Of a stretch of DNA of 36,727 nt, positions 8,979-18,687 are shown one piece after another. Source of the DNA: Planctomycetota bacterium (GTDB taxonomy: Bacteria; Planctomycetota; Phycisphaerae; WQYP01). The stretch spans positions 1 through 36,727 of the forward strand of contig JAJYFE010000029.1 of assembly GCA_021785435.1 (NCBI GenBank), read 5' to 3'. The stretch's first letter is position 1, and each line of letters starts with the position of its first letter. The translations under genes and the position numbers were made by a program. The notes under the pieces were generated by a model that did no database searches, was not told where the DNA came from, and saw only the letters and a program-made list of their open reading frames with translations.

Positions 8979-9487
8979 GGCGCGGCTGCGCCGCGGGACG
9001 GGAGCGGGAGGTGGACGTGGAATCCGGGGACATGACGAAGACCGATGGTCTCCGCAGGCGGCTGGCTGCGGCGAGGTGAAGGCGGGAGGAGGAAAAAGCG
9101 GGCGTGAAGTTTCGCCAGTCGGGAAGGTCCCCGCCGCTGCTGCAAACGGGACAGGTTCGCGACGGCGGCCGGTGCTGTGGTTCGCCTGTGGCTCGGCGGG
9201 GCGGCGGAACCGTCGGTGCTGCGGAAGATTTCGCCACGAAGGACACGAAGGCGACCCACGGACCGCGGTCGCGGCGGCGGCTAAACTGCGCTGCGAGGGG
9301 CGCGAAAGGAATTCGGATGACGGACGTGGGGACGGTTGAAGTGTGGTGTTCACGGTTTGGCGTGAGATAACGATGTTCGCATCTTCCGGGCGGAGGCGCG
9401 TTCGTCCGACGCGGGTTGCGTGACCCGGACGCTTCGAGAAGTCGCCTCTGGAGAGCCAGGTTAATCAGGTTAATAAGGAGGTGCCTC

Positions 9488-10744
9488 ATGGTACGGCAGG
9501 ATTTATTTTCGGATGACGGCGTTTCGGTGGTGCACTCGCACGAATTTCGACGCTTGGGCGGCGGCCGGAGGTCCGTAGTGGTCCATACCTACAGGGAGTT
9601 GGTCCGGCTGGAAACTGGAAAGCGATGGCAGCGTTCCGATCGCGGTCCAGACGCACGGGAAACCGGCTTTACCCTGATCGAGTTGCTGGTGGTGATCTCG
9701 ATCATTGCGATCCTTGTTTCCATTCTGCTGCCCGCCTTGGCGAAAGCCCGGGAACTGGCCAACCGCGCGGTGTGCATGGCCAATATCCGCGGGATCATCC
9801 AGTCCATGGTGACGTACTCACAGAGCGATGCTGGAACTTTCCCGGTTATAGGAATGCTGACCTACTGGCCCAATTCAACCGGCTACAACTCGATGTATCT
9901 CAACAACGTCTGGGCAGATAATGCGCCGGCCGCCACTGCGCCAGGGATGGTGCAGTCCTGGTACCGTTGGGTGGGCAGCAATCCCCCGGGTGCCTGGGGC
10001 GGGCCGGATGTGTGGCCGAGCATGTGGATTCCGGTGCTGGAGGGTTACACCACGCCGGCCAGCTTCATTTGCCCCTCGGATCCCCTGGCGGTGGGTCCCT
10101 CACTTGAGTCCAACCCCACTGACACCGCGATCGCGCAGGGAAGCCAGACCATTCGGCCCGGATATTACCTGCCGAATTTCGGTGCCGTTACTGTCGCCTC
10201 AGTGGGCGAGTACAATTACAGTGTCTGGGATGGCCCGGGACAGGGTGCCAGTTATTCGATCGCGTTCCCGTGGCCGTGGATCGGGGGCGTCCAGTGGATT
10301 GATACCGCTCCGGGCGACTGGTGGACCACTTCGGGCGCGAACAGCCAGGTTCCGCTGGTCAGCGACATGGCCCCGGCGGACACCGGCACCGACGCGGGCG
10401 TGTTTCAGCGCATCACCACCACCCTGCCGACGGCCAACACTTACGGCCCGTATATTTATAATTCCGGCAACCATGCCGGCGACGGGCAGAACGTCGGCTT
10501 TGGCGATGATCACGTGACGTGGGAAACATCACCGTACGTGGGCCAGAATGGTGACAATATCTTCACTTACACTACGGCCACAGGCGTGATCAACGGAACC
10601 ACGGACACCAATCAGGTAGGAATGTCCGGGGCGGGGGAACTGCCTACGCCGGAGCTACGGCCGCGGTCCGCGCCGTTTGATATTTGCATGACGCCCATCC
10701 GCACGGTGAACCCCACGACTGCAGCGCAGGGTGCGGCATGGTGA
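9488..10744 (+). CDS. Prepilin-type N-terminal cleavage/methylation domain protein (paralog 2)
   Basis: 'FTLIELLVVISIIAILVSILLPALAKARELANRAVCMANIRGIIQSMVTYSQSDAGTFP'; C-term nearly identical to paralog 1; AAGGAGG before ATG 9488. Confidence 0.9.
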   Translation: MVRQDLFSDDGVSVVHSHEFRRLGGGRRSVVVHTYRELVRLETGKRWQRSDRGPDARETGFTLIELLVVISIIAILVSILLPALAKARELANRAVCMANIRGIIQSMVTYSQSDAGTFPVIGMLTYWPNSTGYNSMYLNNVWADNAPAATAPGMVQSWYRWVGSNPPGAWGGPDVWPSMWIPVLEGYTTPASFICPSDPLAVGPSLESNPTDTAIAQGSQTIRPGYYLPNFGAVTVASVGEYNYSVWDGPGQGASYSIAFPWPWIGGVQWIDTAPGDWWTTSGANSQVPLVSDMAPADTGTDAGVFQRITTTLPTANTYGPYIYNSGNHAGDGQNVGFGDDHVTWETSPYVGQNGDNIFTYTTATGVINGTTDTNQVGMSGAGELPTPELRPRSAPFDICMTPIRTVNPTTAAQGAAW

Positions 10745-13700
10745 ACGTGGCCCAGGCAGTGGGCCTCGACCGCCGCCGCTTCGTCGCGGCCACGGCGGCC
10801 GTGCTCGGCCGGGTGGTGTTTTCCGGCCGCGCGGGGCCGGGGGCGGCGGCAATGGCCGGGCTAGGCGGCTGGGCGCGGGCCGGGCGGGGAAGGGGCGCGG
10901 ATCGACGGACCACGATCGGGGCGCAAAGCCTGTGCCTCGGCGCCAGCCAACTGCCTTTAGCGGGTTACTTTCCCCTCGGTTTCGTGCTCGGTGAGAACGG
11001 CGTCTACGAGCAGGGGTTTGAGCGCCTCATACCTCTGGGATTCAACGAATCGCAAACCATCATTGTTCCCTGGGCCGGTGGCGATTCCCCGGCCATGCCG
11101 GCGGCTTCCCGAAGCGGTCTGTGGTTGGTGTGCTGCTGGAGCGCCTACGTGCTGGGACAGATCGACCTGGCCACATTCAAGACGCGCTGGGGGAGGTTGC
11201 CTGCAGCCGTGGACGCCAACGGCCAGCCGGCGCACAGCGGAGCTTCTGTGTTCAGCCGTCGCACCCGCCGTTACCTAGTGGACCGCGACGCCAATTGCGT
11301 CGCCGCGAATTTAAAGGGCTGGAGCGGACAAAGCGACCGCGTGCGCTGCTGGGGAATAGACAACGAGTGGAACCTGCCGCTGGATTATTCGCCCGTGGCC
11401 AAGCGAGCCTTCCGCCGGTGGCTGGCCGCGACCTACCACAGCGTTGCGGCATTGAACGCGGCGTGGGGGCGACACTACAGTACCTTCGGGCAGGCCGAGC
11501 CTCCCGGTCCAGGGCCAGGCAGCACTATGTATCACTACACCAGTTTCGATCTAGCCAGCGCATGGTCCCCCAATTACGCCGCGTGGCTGGACTGGCATGC
11601 GTTCCAGGAGGCCAGCTACGCCGCGACAGTCGCCGAGCGCTTCAGCGCTATCCGGGCGGCGGATCCGGCGCGGCGCCCGGTGGTATCCAAGAACAGCGAC
11701 TGGACGATTGAAGACACCATCGTGGCCAAGGCGGCGATGGTGGACCTGGGGCTGGTGGCAGAGAAAATAAGGTCGGCCTCCGGCGGGCTGATGGCGTTGG
11801 ACTCGTACCAGACCGGTGAGGCGGCGTGCTACTTACCCAACTATGTGTTCCACTGCATTCGTCCCTTAAGCGGCGCGCCGGGCTACGGGGTGTTCCTCTC
11901 CGAAACCAACGACGGCGCCCCCAGCGGCCGGGCGTTCGCACGGACTTATTGGCGCCTGCCGTCCAACGGGCTGAAGGCCGTCAACTACTTTTGCCTCGGC
12001 GGAGTCGGGGACACCGGCGACTACGCCGCCGATGGCTTCGTAACACCCACGGGTCGGATGCTGCCGAAACTGTATTACGCGGCGCGCTGGGCTAACATGA
12101 TTCATCGGACGGAACGCTTTTGGACGGAGGCCAGGCCCAGACCGGCCGTACCGCGCGTGGCCATTCTGATGCCCCATCGTGACGTCATGATCGCCCCGAA
12201 TCCAGCCTGGCGGGACTATTCATGGGCGCCGATTCCTCCGCTGAACAACCGCATAGCCGTTTTCGGCTGGCTGCGCGAGCAGGGCTATTGGGTGGATGTT
12301 ATTCCGTACCAAAAGCTCCATCCGGGCTACCTGGCCAGCTACGGGGCGCTGTTGTTAATCGGTGCGGATCACCTGACTGCGGACGAGTGCGCCGCCATCG
12401 CCGACTACGTACGGTCCGGCGGCTGTGTGCTCGCCGACACCGCGGCCGGATACTTCGATGAGCACCACCGCGTGCATCGCGGCTTGGACGAGGTTTTGGG
12501 CGTCCAGCGCCGCGGCGTCGATATCAATAAGGTCCTCCGTTCACGATCACGGGTTGCTTTTGCTACGCGGTGGGGCCAGGTTGCTGGCGAGGGTCGGGTG
12601 CGTGCCAGCCTGACCACCGCCGAACTTCTGTATCCTTCTAGCCAGGCGGACCGGGCTAGCCAGGCGGACCGGGTAACGGCAGGGACCGGCCGAGCGACGC
12701 GAAATCGCTTCGGACGAGGGATGGGAATCTGGCTGAATACCCAGTTGGGCACGCTACGCTCTGCGGTACCGGCAGCGCCTGCGATGTGGCTGGCGGAATT
12801 GCTGCGGCGGGCTGGGGTACGGCCGGCGTATGAGGTCGCTCGCTTTGCGCATGTCCCTGCCGCCCGCGCGGCAAGGCAATTGCGCCTAGAGCAGCCGTAC
12901 GTAAATGCGGCCGGAAGCTGCGTTTTGACGGTGGCGAACGCGCGGGCACAGGCGCTTCCGGCGCTGACGGTGGAGCTGCCGCGACTCGAGGAATCCGGGG
13001 GCGCCGTCTGGTGGGCTCCCGCCGAAACTGCCAGCCTGGAAAGATTGCCGGTCGAGCCGCTCGGCGGGCCAGAACATCGCTGCACCATCGAGTTACCGGC
13101 TGTCGCCAGCGCCGGCGTAATTTACCTCCTGCGCAACGGCCCTCCCCTGTTGGGGTTCACTGATTTCACCACCGGGCAAACGGGTCGGGACGGCGCCACG
13201 CCGCTGGTCTCGCCCGGCACGGCGTTCCGGACCGCGGTGCAATTGGTGAATCCCATGGCGAGCCCCCTTCCGGCAGGTACGTTGCGGCTTGCCGTTCCGC
13301 AAGGCTGGCAGGCCGAGCCCTGTGAGATCACAACGGCACTGCTACCGGCGGATCAGGAGGCGCGGTACGGGATCACCATCACGCTTTCCCCGGAAACGCT
13401 GAATTTCCGTCCGGAGTGGCTCTATCCACTGGTGGCTCGTTGGAGTACGGGTGCATCCAGCGGTAGCCCGCCTGAGGCAATTTGCACCGCCCACGTACAG
13501 GTGCGTCTGAGCGCGGCGCAGGTGCCGCGGCTGCTCTCGGACAACCCGGGCTGGAAGAATTACCGCTATCGGATTCGCACGGGGTGCGCCCGGAAATTGC
13601 TGGTGTCGAGGGTGCACGATACGGCAGTAGTGCTTTTCGATCTCAAGCGGGTTTACGAGGTTAACCGGATCCGGATTCACTCCCGGGCGGTCTTGCATTT

Positions 13701-13929
13701 CAGCGTTGCGGCCAGCCGTGATGGGAGATGTTTCGCCCAGGTCGACGCCGGCGACGTCATGCACCCGCAGGGGTTATGGGAGGCCTGGCTCGTGTCCCGG
13801 ATTTTCCGGGCACAGGGCCGTTACCTGCGCGTGACCGCCAAGCTCCGGCCCGGCGAAAAGTTAGACCCCGCCGCCGTAGAGGTCTGGGGACGCACAAGCA
13901 CGCCCGGCCTTGGCGGTGGGGCCGGATGA
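10738..13929 (+). CDS. GH42-like (beta-galactosidase-type) secreted protein with C-terminal discoidin-like domain
   Basis: Tat-like N-term 'LDRRRFVAATAAVLG'; 'WGIDNEWNLPLDYSPVAKRAFRRWLAATYHSVAALNAAWGRHYSTF' GH42-like; trimerisation-like region 'ALLLIGADHLTADECAAIADYVRSGGCVLADTAAG'; C-term 'ILVSRVHDTAVVLFDLKRVYEVNRIRIHSRAVLHFSVAASRDGRCF...GRYLRVTAKL'. ATG 10738 overlaps the stop of paralog 2 (ATGGTGA). Confidence 0.8.
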   Translation: MVNVAQAVGLDRRRFVAATAAVLGRVVFSGRAGPGAAAMAGLGGWARAGRGRGADRRTTIGAQSLCLGASQLPLAGYFPLGFVLGENGVYEQGFERLIPLGFNESQTIIVPWAGGDSPAMPAASRSGLWLVCCWSAYVLGQIDLATFKTRWGRLPAAVDANGQPAHSGASVFSRRTRRYLVDRDANCVAANLKGWSGQSDRVRCWGIDNEWNLPLDYSPVAKRAFRRWLAATYHSVAALNAAWGRHYSTFGQAEPPGPGPGSTMYHYTSFDLASAWSPNYAAWLDWHAFQEASYAATVAERFSAIRAADPARRPVVSKNSDWTIEDTIVAKAAMVDLGLVAEKIRSASGGLMALDSYQTGEAACYLPNYVFHCIRPLSGAPGYGVFLSETNDGAPSGRAFARTYWRLPSNGLKAVNYFCLGGVGDTGDYAADGFVTPTGRMLPKLYYAARWANMIHRTERFWTEARPRPAVPRVAILMPHRDVMIAPNPAWRDYSWAPIPPLNNRIAVFGWLREQGYWVDVIPYQKLHPGYLASYGALLLIGADHLTADECAAIADYVRSGGCVLADTAAGYFDEHHRVHRGLDEVLGVQRRGVDINKVLRSRSRVAFATRWGQVAGEGRVRASLTTAELLYPSSQADRASQADRVTAGTGRATRNRFGRGMGIWLNTQLGTLRSAVPAAPAMWLAELLRRAGVRPAYEVARFAHVPAARAARQLRLEQPYVNAAGSCVLTVANARAQALPALTVELPRLEESGGAVWWAPAETASLERLPVEPLGGPEHRCTIELPAVASAGVIYLLRNGPPLLGFTDFTTGQTGRDGATPLVSPGTAFRTAVQLVNPMASPLPAGTLRLAVPQGWQAEPCEITTALLPADQEARYGITITLSPETLNFRPEWLYPLVARWSTGASSGSPPEAICTAHVQVRLSAAQVPRLLSDNPGWKNYRYRIRTGCARKLLVSRVHDTAVVLFDLKRVYEVNRIRIHSRAVLHFSVAASRDGRCFAQVDAGDVMHPQGLWEAWLVSRIFRAQGRYLRVTAKLRPGEKLDPAAVEVWGRTSTPGLGGGAG

Positions 13930-14113
13930 AGGGCGGGAGCGCCGTGGTGATACGTCGTCCGGTGGTACCCTGCCTTGTACCGGCTTGTACCGGCGAGCCG
14001 CCCTTGTTCGGCCCGCCGCAAACGGATCGGGGATCCGCCGCGACGTCAAACCCAACGCGGGAAACGGGTAGTACTGGCCCTCTTTTAGAGGAGGTTACGA
14101 TGCGAGCGTATCA
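13924..14113 (+). repeat. Duplicated leader, copy 2 (partner 7502-7690)
   Basis: See copy 1. Confidence 0.7.
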
Positions 14114-15041
14114 AAGCGGCCACGGGGAAAGCCTGGTGAGCATGAAACGTCGGGCGGGTATGGCGGCGGTGTTGGCGGCGGCGATGATGGCGGCGGGCGG
14201 TGCGGCGCTTCCCCCGCATGACCCGCCGCTGGTGCAGGAGGAATTCCACTATCCGGCGCTAAAGAATGGCGCGAATTTCGCGGGGACTGCGGCAGCCGCC
14301 GCGGGGTTAGCGGGCACCTACAGCCTGAATGCCACCCGTTCCACCGTCACTTATGATGCAACGGGCCTGAGCTTCCCCGGTTTGCAAACCAGTGGCGGAG
14401 CGGTGACCCTGTATCCCACGGGCGGGGCCACCAGCCTGTCCGTGGAACTCGCCCCGCAGGCCCTGTTGACCAGCACCAATCTTTATGGCGGCTATTTGGT
14501 GAATATTGCCACGTTGACCGCCACCAGTATCCCGGCAGTGATCGTCGGCGATAAAAATGCGCCGCAAGCCTATGACAGCCGCCTGCAAATCTATGCCGCG
14601 GCCGGAGGGTATAAGGACGCCAATGAGGGGCAAATCACGCTTTATCCGGAGAATAAAACTTACTACGACAATCACGGCGCACCGTTAAGCGCCGGAAAGA
14701 CCTATTTGGTCCTGTTCCATGTCAGCGGTGTTAACCGCACGAGCGGCCCGGTGTATATGGAGGAGTGGATTTTAAGCAATCCGCAATATCGGCATTTCGC
14801 CGCACATCTGACGCGGGGGGTGCTGAACCGGGCAGCTCTGGGCGCCGCGGCTGACGCGGTCACCGAAAAGGGCTTCATTGGTTGGGATCATGTGGCCGGG
14901 CATCCCTATTTCAACGTAGGTTCCGCCAAGGGCGACGGCCATTATCTGACGCTGTTTGACTATGGTTCGGACGCGACTATTGACGAAATTCGCCTATCCG
15001 CCCGGGATTTGGCGGCGGTAGCGCCGCGGGCCAAGCCGTAG
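14101..15041 (+). CDS. Secreted hypothetical protein, LamG/concanavalin-like
   Basis: Signal-peptide-like 'MKRRAGMAAVLAAAMMAAGGAA'; 'HYLTLFDYGSDATIDEIRLS' resembles LamG-like surface proteins; AGAGGAGG before ATG 14101. Confidence 0.65.
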
Positions 15042-15128
15042 GCCGGGCTTTCCAACAGAGTTAAGGATCCATCTGAAAACCTGGCCGGGCCAACGCGGCT
15101 GCCGCGATGTCTTGAGATGGGTGGTGAG

Positions 15129-15285
15129 GCTTGGTCACCCTTTAGCTTTCGGGTACCCCGGCCGGAAGCCGTTCACCGGGTCGCCGCGGGCGAGCCGCCG
15201 CTGGTGACTTGAAGCCCGGTGCTGCGGGTTCAGTGGCGGCTCCGAGCCTCTTTCGTCGACGGAAAATTTATAGTTTGAGAAAGCT
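15129..15285 (+). repeat. Intergenic repeat family, copy 1
   Basis: 'CTTTCGGGTACCCCGGCCGG..CCGTTCACCGGGTCGCCGCGGGCGAG...GAAGCCCGGTGCTGCGGGTTCAGTGGCGGCTCCGAGCCTCTTTCG..GAAAATTTATAG'; similar to 20425-20548, 34888-35035 and 36142-36440. Confidence 0.8.
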
Positions 15286-16809
15286 CTAATTGCGGGAAGA
15301 AGCGGTCCGTCGGGCGGCGCGATCCAGGAAATACTGTTTCGCCTCGCCGATCAGGTAAAATGAGCCGGTCACGGTCACTAGATCTTCCCGGGTGATGGCC
15401 CGGGCGGCAATGGCCATGGCTTGGCGAAAATCGGCGGCGGCCTGGGCCATCTTGCCAAACCGTTCCATATAGAGTGCCGCCAGCTGCTCCGGCGAAGCGC
15501 TCTTCGGATGGTTTATGGCCCGGGTGAAAATGACCTTATCCGCTCCCCGCGCGACCTGTTCGAGCATGCCGTCGATATCCTTGTCGCTGTTGCAGCCAAA
15601 GATCACCACCATGGAATCGTAGGAAATATACTGGCTGATACCATGAAACAGGGCCTGCATCGAGGCGGCGTTATGCGCCCCGTCGATCACCACCCGTGGA
15701 TCCCGCCAGACGGTCTCCAAGCGGCCGGGTACGCGTACCTGGCGCAAGCCCTCCACAATTTTGGCCTGGTCGAACTGCCAGCCGCGCCCCTGAAGCTTAT
15801 CGAGCATGACCAGCGCCAAGCCGCAATTCACCGCCTGGTGCTCGCCGGGCAGGGGAACGGGCAGTTGCTCGAATCGACAGCGCTCGGTGTTCAGCGTCAC
15901 CCGCACTTGGGGGCCGTCCTGCCGGGTCAGCTCAAAGCGATGGGTAAAGTCGATTTCCCGGCCCAGAAATTCCAGCGGCGCGCCCACTTTGCGGGCGACA
16001 CGCTGGAGGACTTCCTGCACCGCCGGGTCCTGTGGACAGGAAACCGCCGGCACGCCCGGTTTAAAAATGCCCGCCTTTTCTTCAGCAATTTTGGCCAGCG
16101 AATGGCCCAGCAGCGCGACATGGTCCATGCTGATACTGGTGATGGCCGTAACCTCCGGGGTAATTACGTTGGTCGAGTCGAGACGACCTCCCAGCCCGGT
16201 CTCAATCACCGCGATATCCACGGATTGATCGGCGAAATAGCGGAAACCCAAGGCGGTCAGGATCTCGAAAAAGGTCGGGGTGAGCGACATTTTGCGCAGC
16301 GCCGCCCCTACGCACCGCACCAGCCGAACCAACTCTTCCGGCGCGATAAGCTGGCCATTGATCTGAATCCGTTCGCGCAGGTCCAGCAGATGCGGGCTGG
16401 TGTACAAACCTGTTTTTAAGCCAGCGCTGCGCAGCATACCGGCGAGCATGTGGCAGGTACTGCCTTTGCCCTTGGTGCCCGCGACATGCGCGGTTTTAAA
16501 GGCCAGATGAGGATCGCCGAGCAGTTTCAGCAGTCGGCGCATCCGGTCGAGATCGAAAGTGGCGGGGTTGTAGCGGGCAATGGGAATCCGCTCGTAGTCC
16601 GGGTGGCGGCCGAGGAACTCCAGGGCGCGGAGATAATTGCCATCATTCAGGTTCAGCGCCGCCGGTACGGCACCGTGAAGCGCCGGGCCGCCATGCCCGT
16701 TGGCGCGCCAGCGGGCGGCTCGAAGGCCGCGGGATCGCACGGATTTTCGGTGACGAGCCGGGGATGCGGGTCGGGTGCGCTTGGGTTTGGTTCGATGTGC
16801 GATCGCCAT
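15286..16809 (-). CDS. folC: Bifunctional folylpolyglutamate synthase/dihydrofolate synthase
   Basis: 'LLGDPHLAFKTAHVAGTKGKGSTCHMLAGMLRSAGLKTGLYTSPHLLDLRERIQING', 'ETGLGGRLDSTNVI', 'VVIDGAHNAASMQAL'. Confidence 0.95.
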   Translation of the reverse strand: MAIAHRTKPKRTRPASPARHRKSVRSRGLRAARWRANGHGGPALHGAVPAALNLNDGNYLRALEFLGRHPDYERIPIARYNPATFDLDRMRRLLKLLGDPHLAFKTAHVAGTKGKGSTCHMLAGMLRSAGLKTGLYTSPHLLDLRERIQINGQLIAPEELVRLVRCVGAALRKMSLTPTFFEILTALGFRYFADQSVDIAVIETGLGGRLDSTNVITPEVTAITSISMDHVALLGHSLAKIAEEKAGIFKPGVPAVSCPQDPAVQEVLQRVARKVGAPLEFLGREIDFTHRFELTRQDGPQVRVTLNTERCRFEQLPVPLPGEHQAVNCGLALVMLDKLQGRGWQFDQAKIVEGLRQVRVPGRLETVWRDPRVVIDGAHNAASMQALFHGISQYISYDSMVVIFGCNSDKDIDGMLEQVARGADKVIFTRAINHPKSASPEQLAALYMERFGKMAQAAADFRQAMAIAARAITREDLVTVTGSFYLIGEAKQYFLDRAARRTASSRN

Positions 16810-16895
16810 ATTTATTCCATTGTATGGTTTTTTCGGGGAGTTTTCAAATCGACCAGGGCCAGGCAGCGATGCAAGGGCGGACAGTTAGGGCGCGG

Positions 16896-18050
16896 TCAAG
16901 GAAATACACTTTTATTGGCAGCCCCCGCGGCACGCTCCACGCGGGCCAGCGCATCCCGCGGAGAGTCGCCCGCGGCAAGCAGGTGGCCCATCTTGCGATC
17001 CGGCCGCAGCGGCCGTTTACCATACAGGCGGAGCTTAACCTGGGGATCACGGAGGGAGTGGTCGAATGGGGGATCCTCCGATTTGGCCCACCGTTGGCCG
17101 AACAAGTTTTTGATCGCGGCGGGCCGGACGATTCCGGTCCCGCCCAACGGCAGATTGCAGATAGCGCGAATGAGCTGTTCGAACTGACTGGTTTGGCAGG
17201 CGATTTCGCTGGCGTGATACGAATTATGCGGACGCGGAGCCAGCTCGTTGACCAGCAACGTACGGTCAGATCGGATAAACATTTCAATCGCCAAAAGGCC
17301 TTCCAGGTGAAACGTATTGGCCATGGCCAAAGCGATGGCACGGGCACGGTCCAGAAGATCAGGGTGGATCGGCGCGGGTAGCACCGCCCAGTCGAGAATC
17401 CGCCGGCGATGGTGGTTCAGAGCCGGCGGGAAGATGGCGATTTCGCCGGAGGGGCGGCGTGCCGCCAGTACGGAGATTTCCGCCCGCAGGGGCAAAGCAC
17501 GTTCCACGACACATGCGGTTGCGCCAAGCTCGCGCCAGAGCGAAATCGCATCAGCGGCGCCGGGGCCGACGCGGATCTGGCCGCGACCGTCATAGCCGCC
17601 CGCGGCCGCCTTGATGAAACAGTCGCCGCCCAGGCGTGTCAACGCGGTCGCCAACTGGGCGGCTGACTTCGCGGCATGATAAGGCCCCGTTGGAAATGCG
17701 TGTCGCGCCAGCCACTGCTTCTGGCGGAGCCGGTCCTGGACGATTCGCAATACCTCCGGTGACGGCCGCACCGGCGCCTTTTCCGCCATAGCCGCCAATA
17801 CCGGATAAGGCACTTTTTCAATTTCCGCGGTTATCACAGCGCATCGGCGGGCCAGTTCCAGGGCGCCGCCAACGTCGTCGAAGGGCGCCGCCACAAATAG
17901 ATCGGCCAGGGGACGCGCTGCGCAACACGGGTCGGGATCCAGCACGCCCACGCGGTATCCCATGGCCCGCGCCGCCAACGCCGCCATCAGGCCGAGTTGA
18001 CCGCCGCCAACGATTCCAATCCGGGCGCCTGGTGCAATCGCCTGGCTCAT
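16896..18050 (-). CDS. purK: N5-carboxyaminoimidazole ribonucleotide synthase
   Basis: '[38 protein letters not shown]', '[36 protein letters not shown]'. Confidence 0.95.
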   Translation of the reverse strand: MSQAIAPGARIGIVGGGQLGLMAALAARAMGYRVGVLDPDPCCAARPLADLFVAAPFDDVGGALELARRCAVITAEIEKVPYPVLAAMAEKAPVRPSPEVLRIVQDRLRQKQWLARHAFPTGPYHAAKSAAQLATALTRLGGDCFIKAAAGGYDGRGQIRVGPGAADAISLWRELGATACVVERALPLRAEISVLAARRPSGEIAIFPPALNHHRRRILDWAVLPAPIHPDLLDRARAIALAMANTFHLEGLLAIEMFIRSDRTLLVNELAPRPHNSYHASEIACQTSQFEQLIRAICNLPLGGTGIVRPAAIKNLFGQRWAKSEDPPFDHSLRDPQVKLRLYGKRPLRPDRKMGHLLAAGDSPRDALARVERAAGAANKSVFP

Positions 18051-18670
18051 GGCAACCTCGCGGACAGCGCTTCCGCGGTACGCTTGCGGCGATACTGGAG
18101 CAGCCGCTGGCGAAGCGCGGGATCATGGAGGGCCAGGATCGCCGCGGCGAGCAGGCCGGCGTTAACGGCGCCGGGCCGACCAATAGCCATGGTCGCCACG
18201 GGCGTTCCTTGAGGCATTTGGGCGATGGAAAGAAGGGAATCCGTTCCAGCCAGGGCGGTGGCGGGAATCGGCACGCCAATGACGGGCAGGACGGTCTTGG
18301 CGGCGAGCATACCCGGCAGGTGGGCGGCTCCGCCGGCGCCGGCGATGATGACCTGGAGGCCCTTTTCCGCGGCATGTGCGGCATAGTCGAACATCGCGTC
18401 GGGGGTGCGATGAGCGGACAGCACGCGCGCCTCATAAGCAATGGCCAGGGTTTGCAAGATCGCAGCGCATTGGCGCATATATTCGAAGTCGGTTAAGCTG
18501 CCCATCACCACTGCCACCGGAGGCTGGCCGCTTCCTCCCTGGGGGGCCGAAGCCTGAGCCCGTGCTGCCAGCGGGACCTGGACCGGCTGGGGACCATCCC
18601 GCAGGAGCGGCCGCCCCGTCGGTGCGGTACCGGAACGTGGTCGTGCGAATGCCGCCGTGTGCTTTGCCAT
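18047..18670 (-). CDS. purE: 5-(carboxyamino)imidazole ribonucleotide mutase
   Basis: '[85 protein letters not shown]'; start at 18670 chosen on GGAG; stop overlaps purK ATG (ATGA). Confidence 0.95.
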   Translation of the reverse strand: MAKHTAAFARPRSGTAPTGRPLLRDGPQPVQVPLAARAQASAPQGGSGQPPVAVVMGSLTDFEYMRQCAAILQTLAIAYEARVLSAHRTPDAMFDYAAHAAEKGLQVIIAGAGGAAHLPGMLAAKTVLPVIGVPIPATALAGTDSLLSIAQMPQGTPVATMAIGRPGAVNAGLLAAAILALHDPALRQRLLQYRRKRTAEALSARLP

Positions 18671-18687
18671 GTGGAGGCTCCGGTGGT

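Noticed and set aside
8868-9489. Minus-strand ORFs of 108-205 aa in the gap between prepilin paralogs
   Set aside because: Arg/Pro/Ser-rich low-complexity translations typical of GC-rich noncoding DNA; overlap the end of a real gene.
15421-16419. 332-aa ORF on + strand opposite folC
   Set aside because: Antisense shadow ORF in GC-rich DNA; folC on the minus strand is unambiguous.
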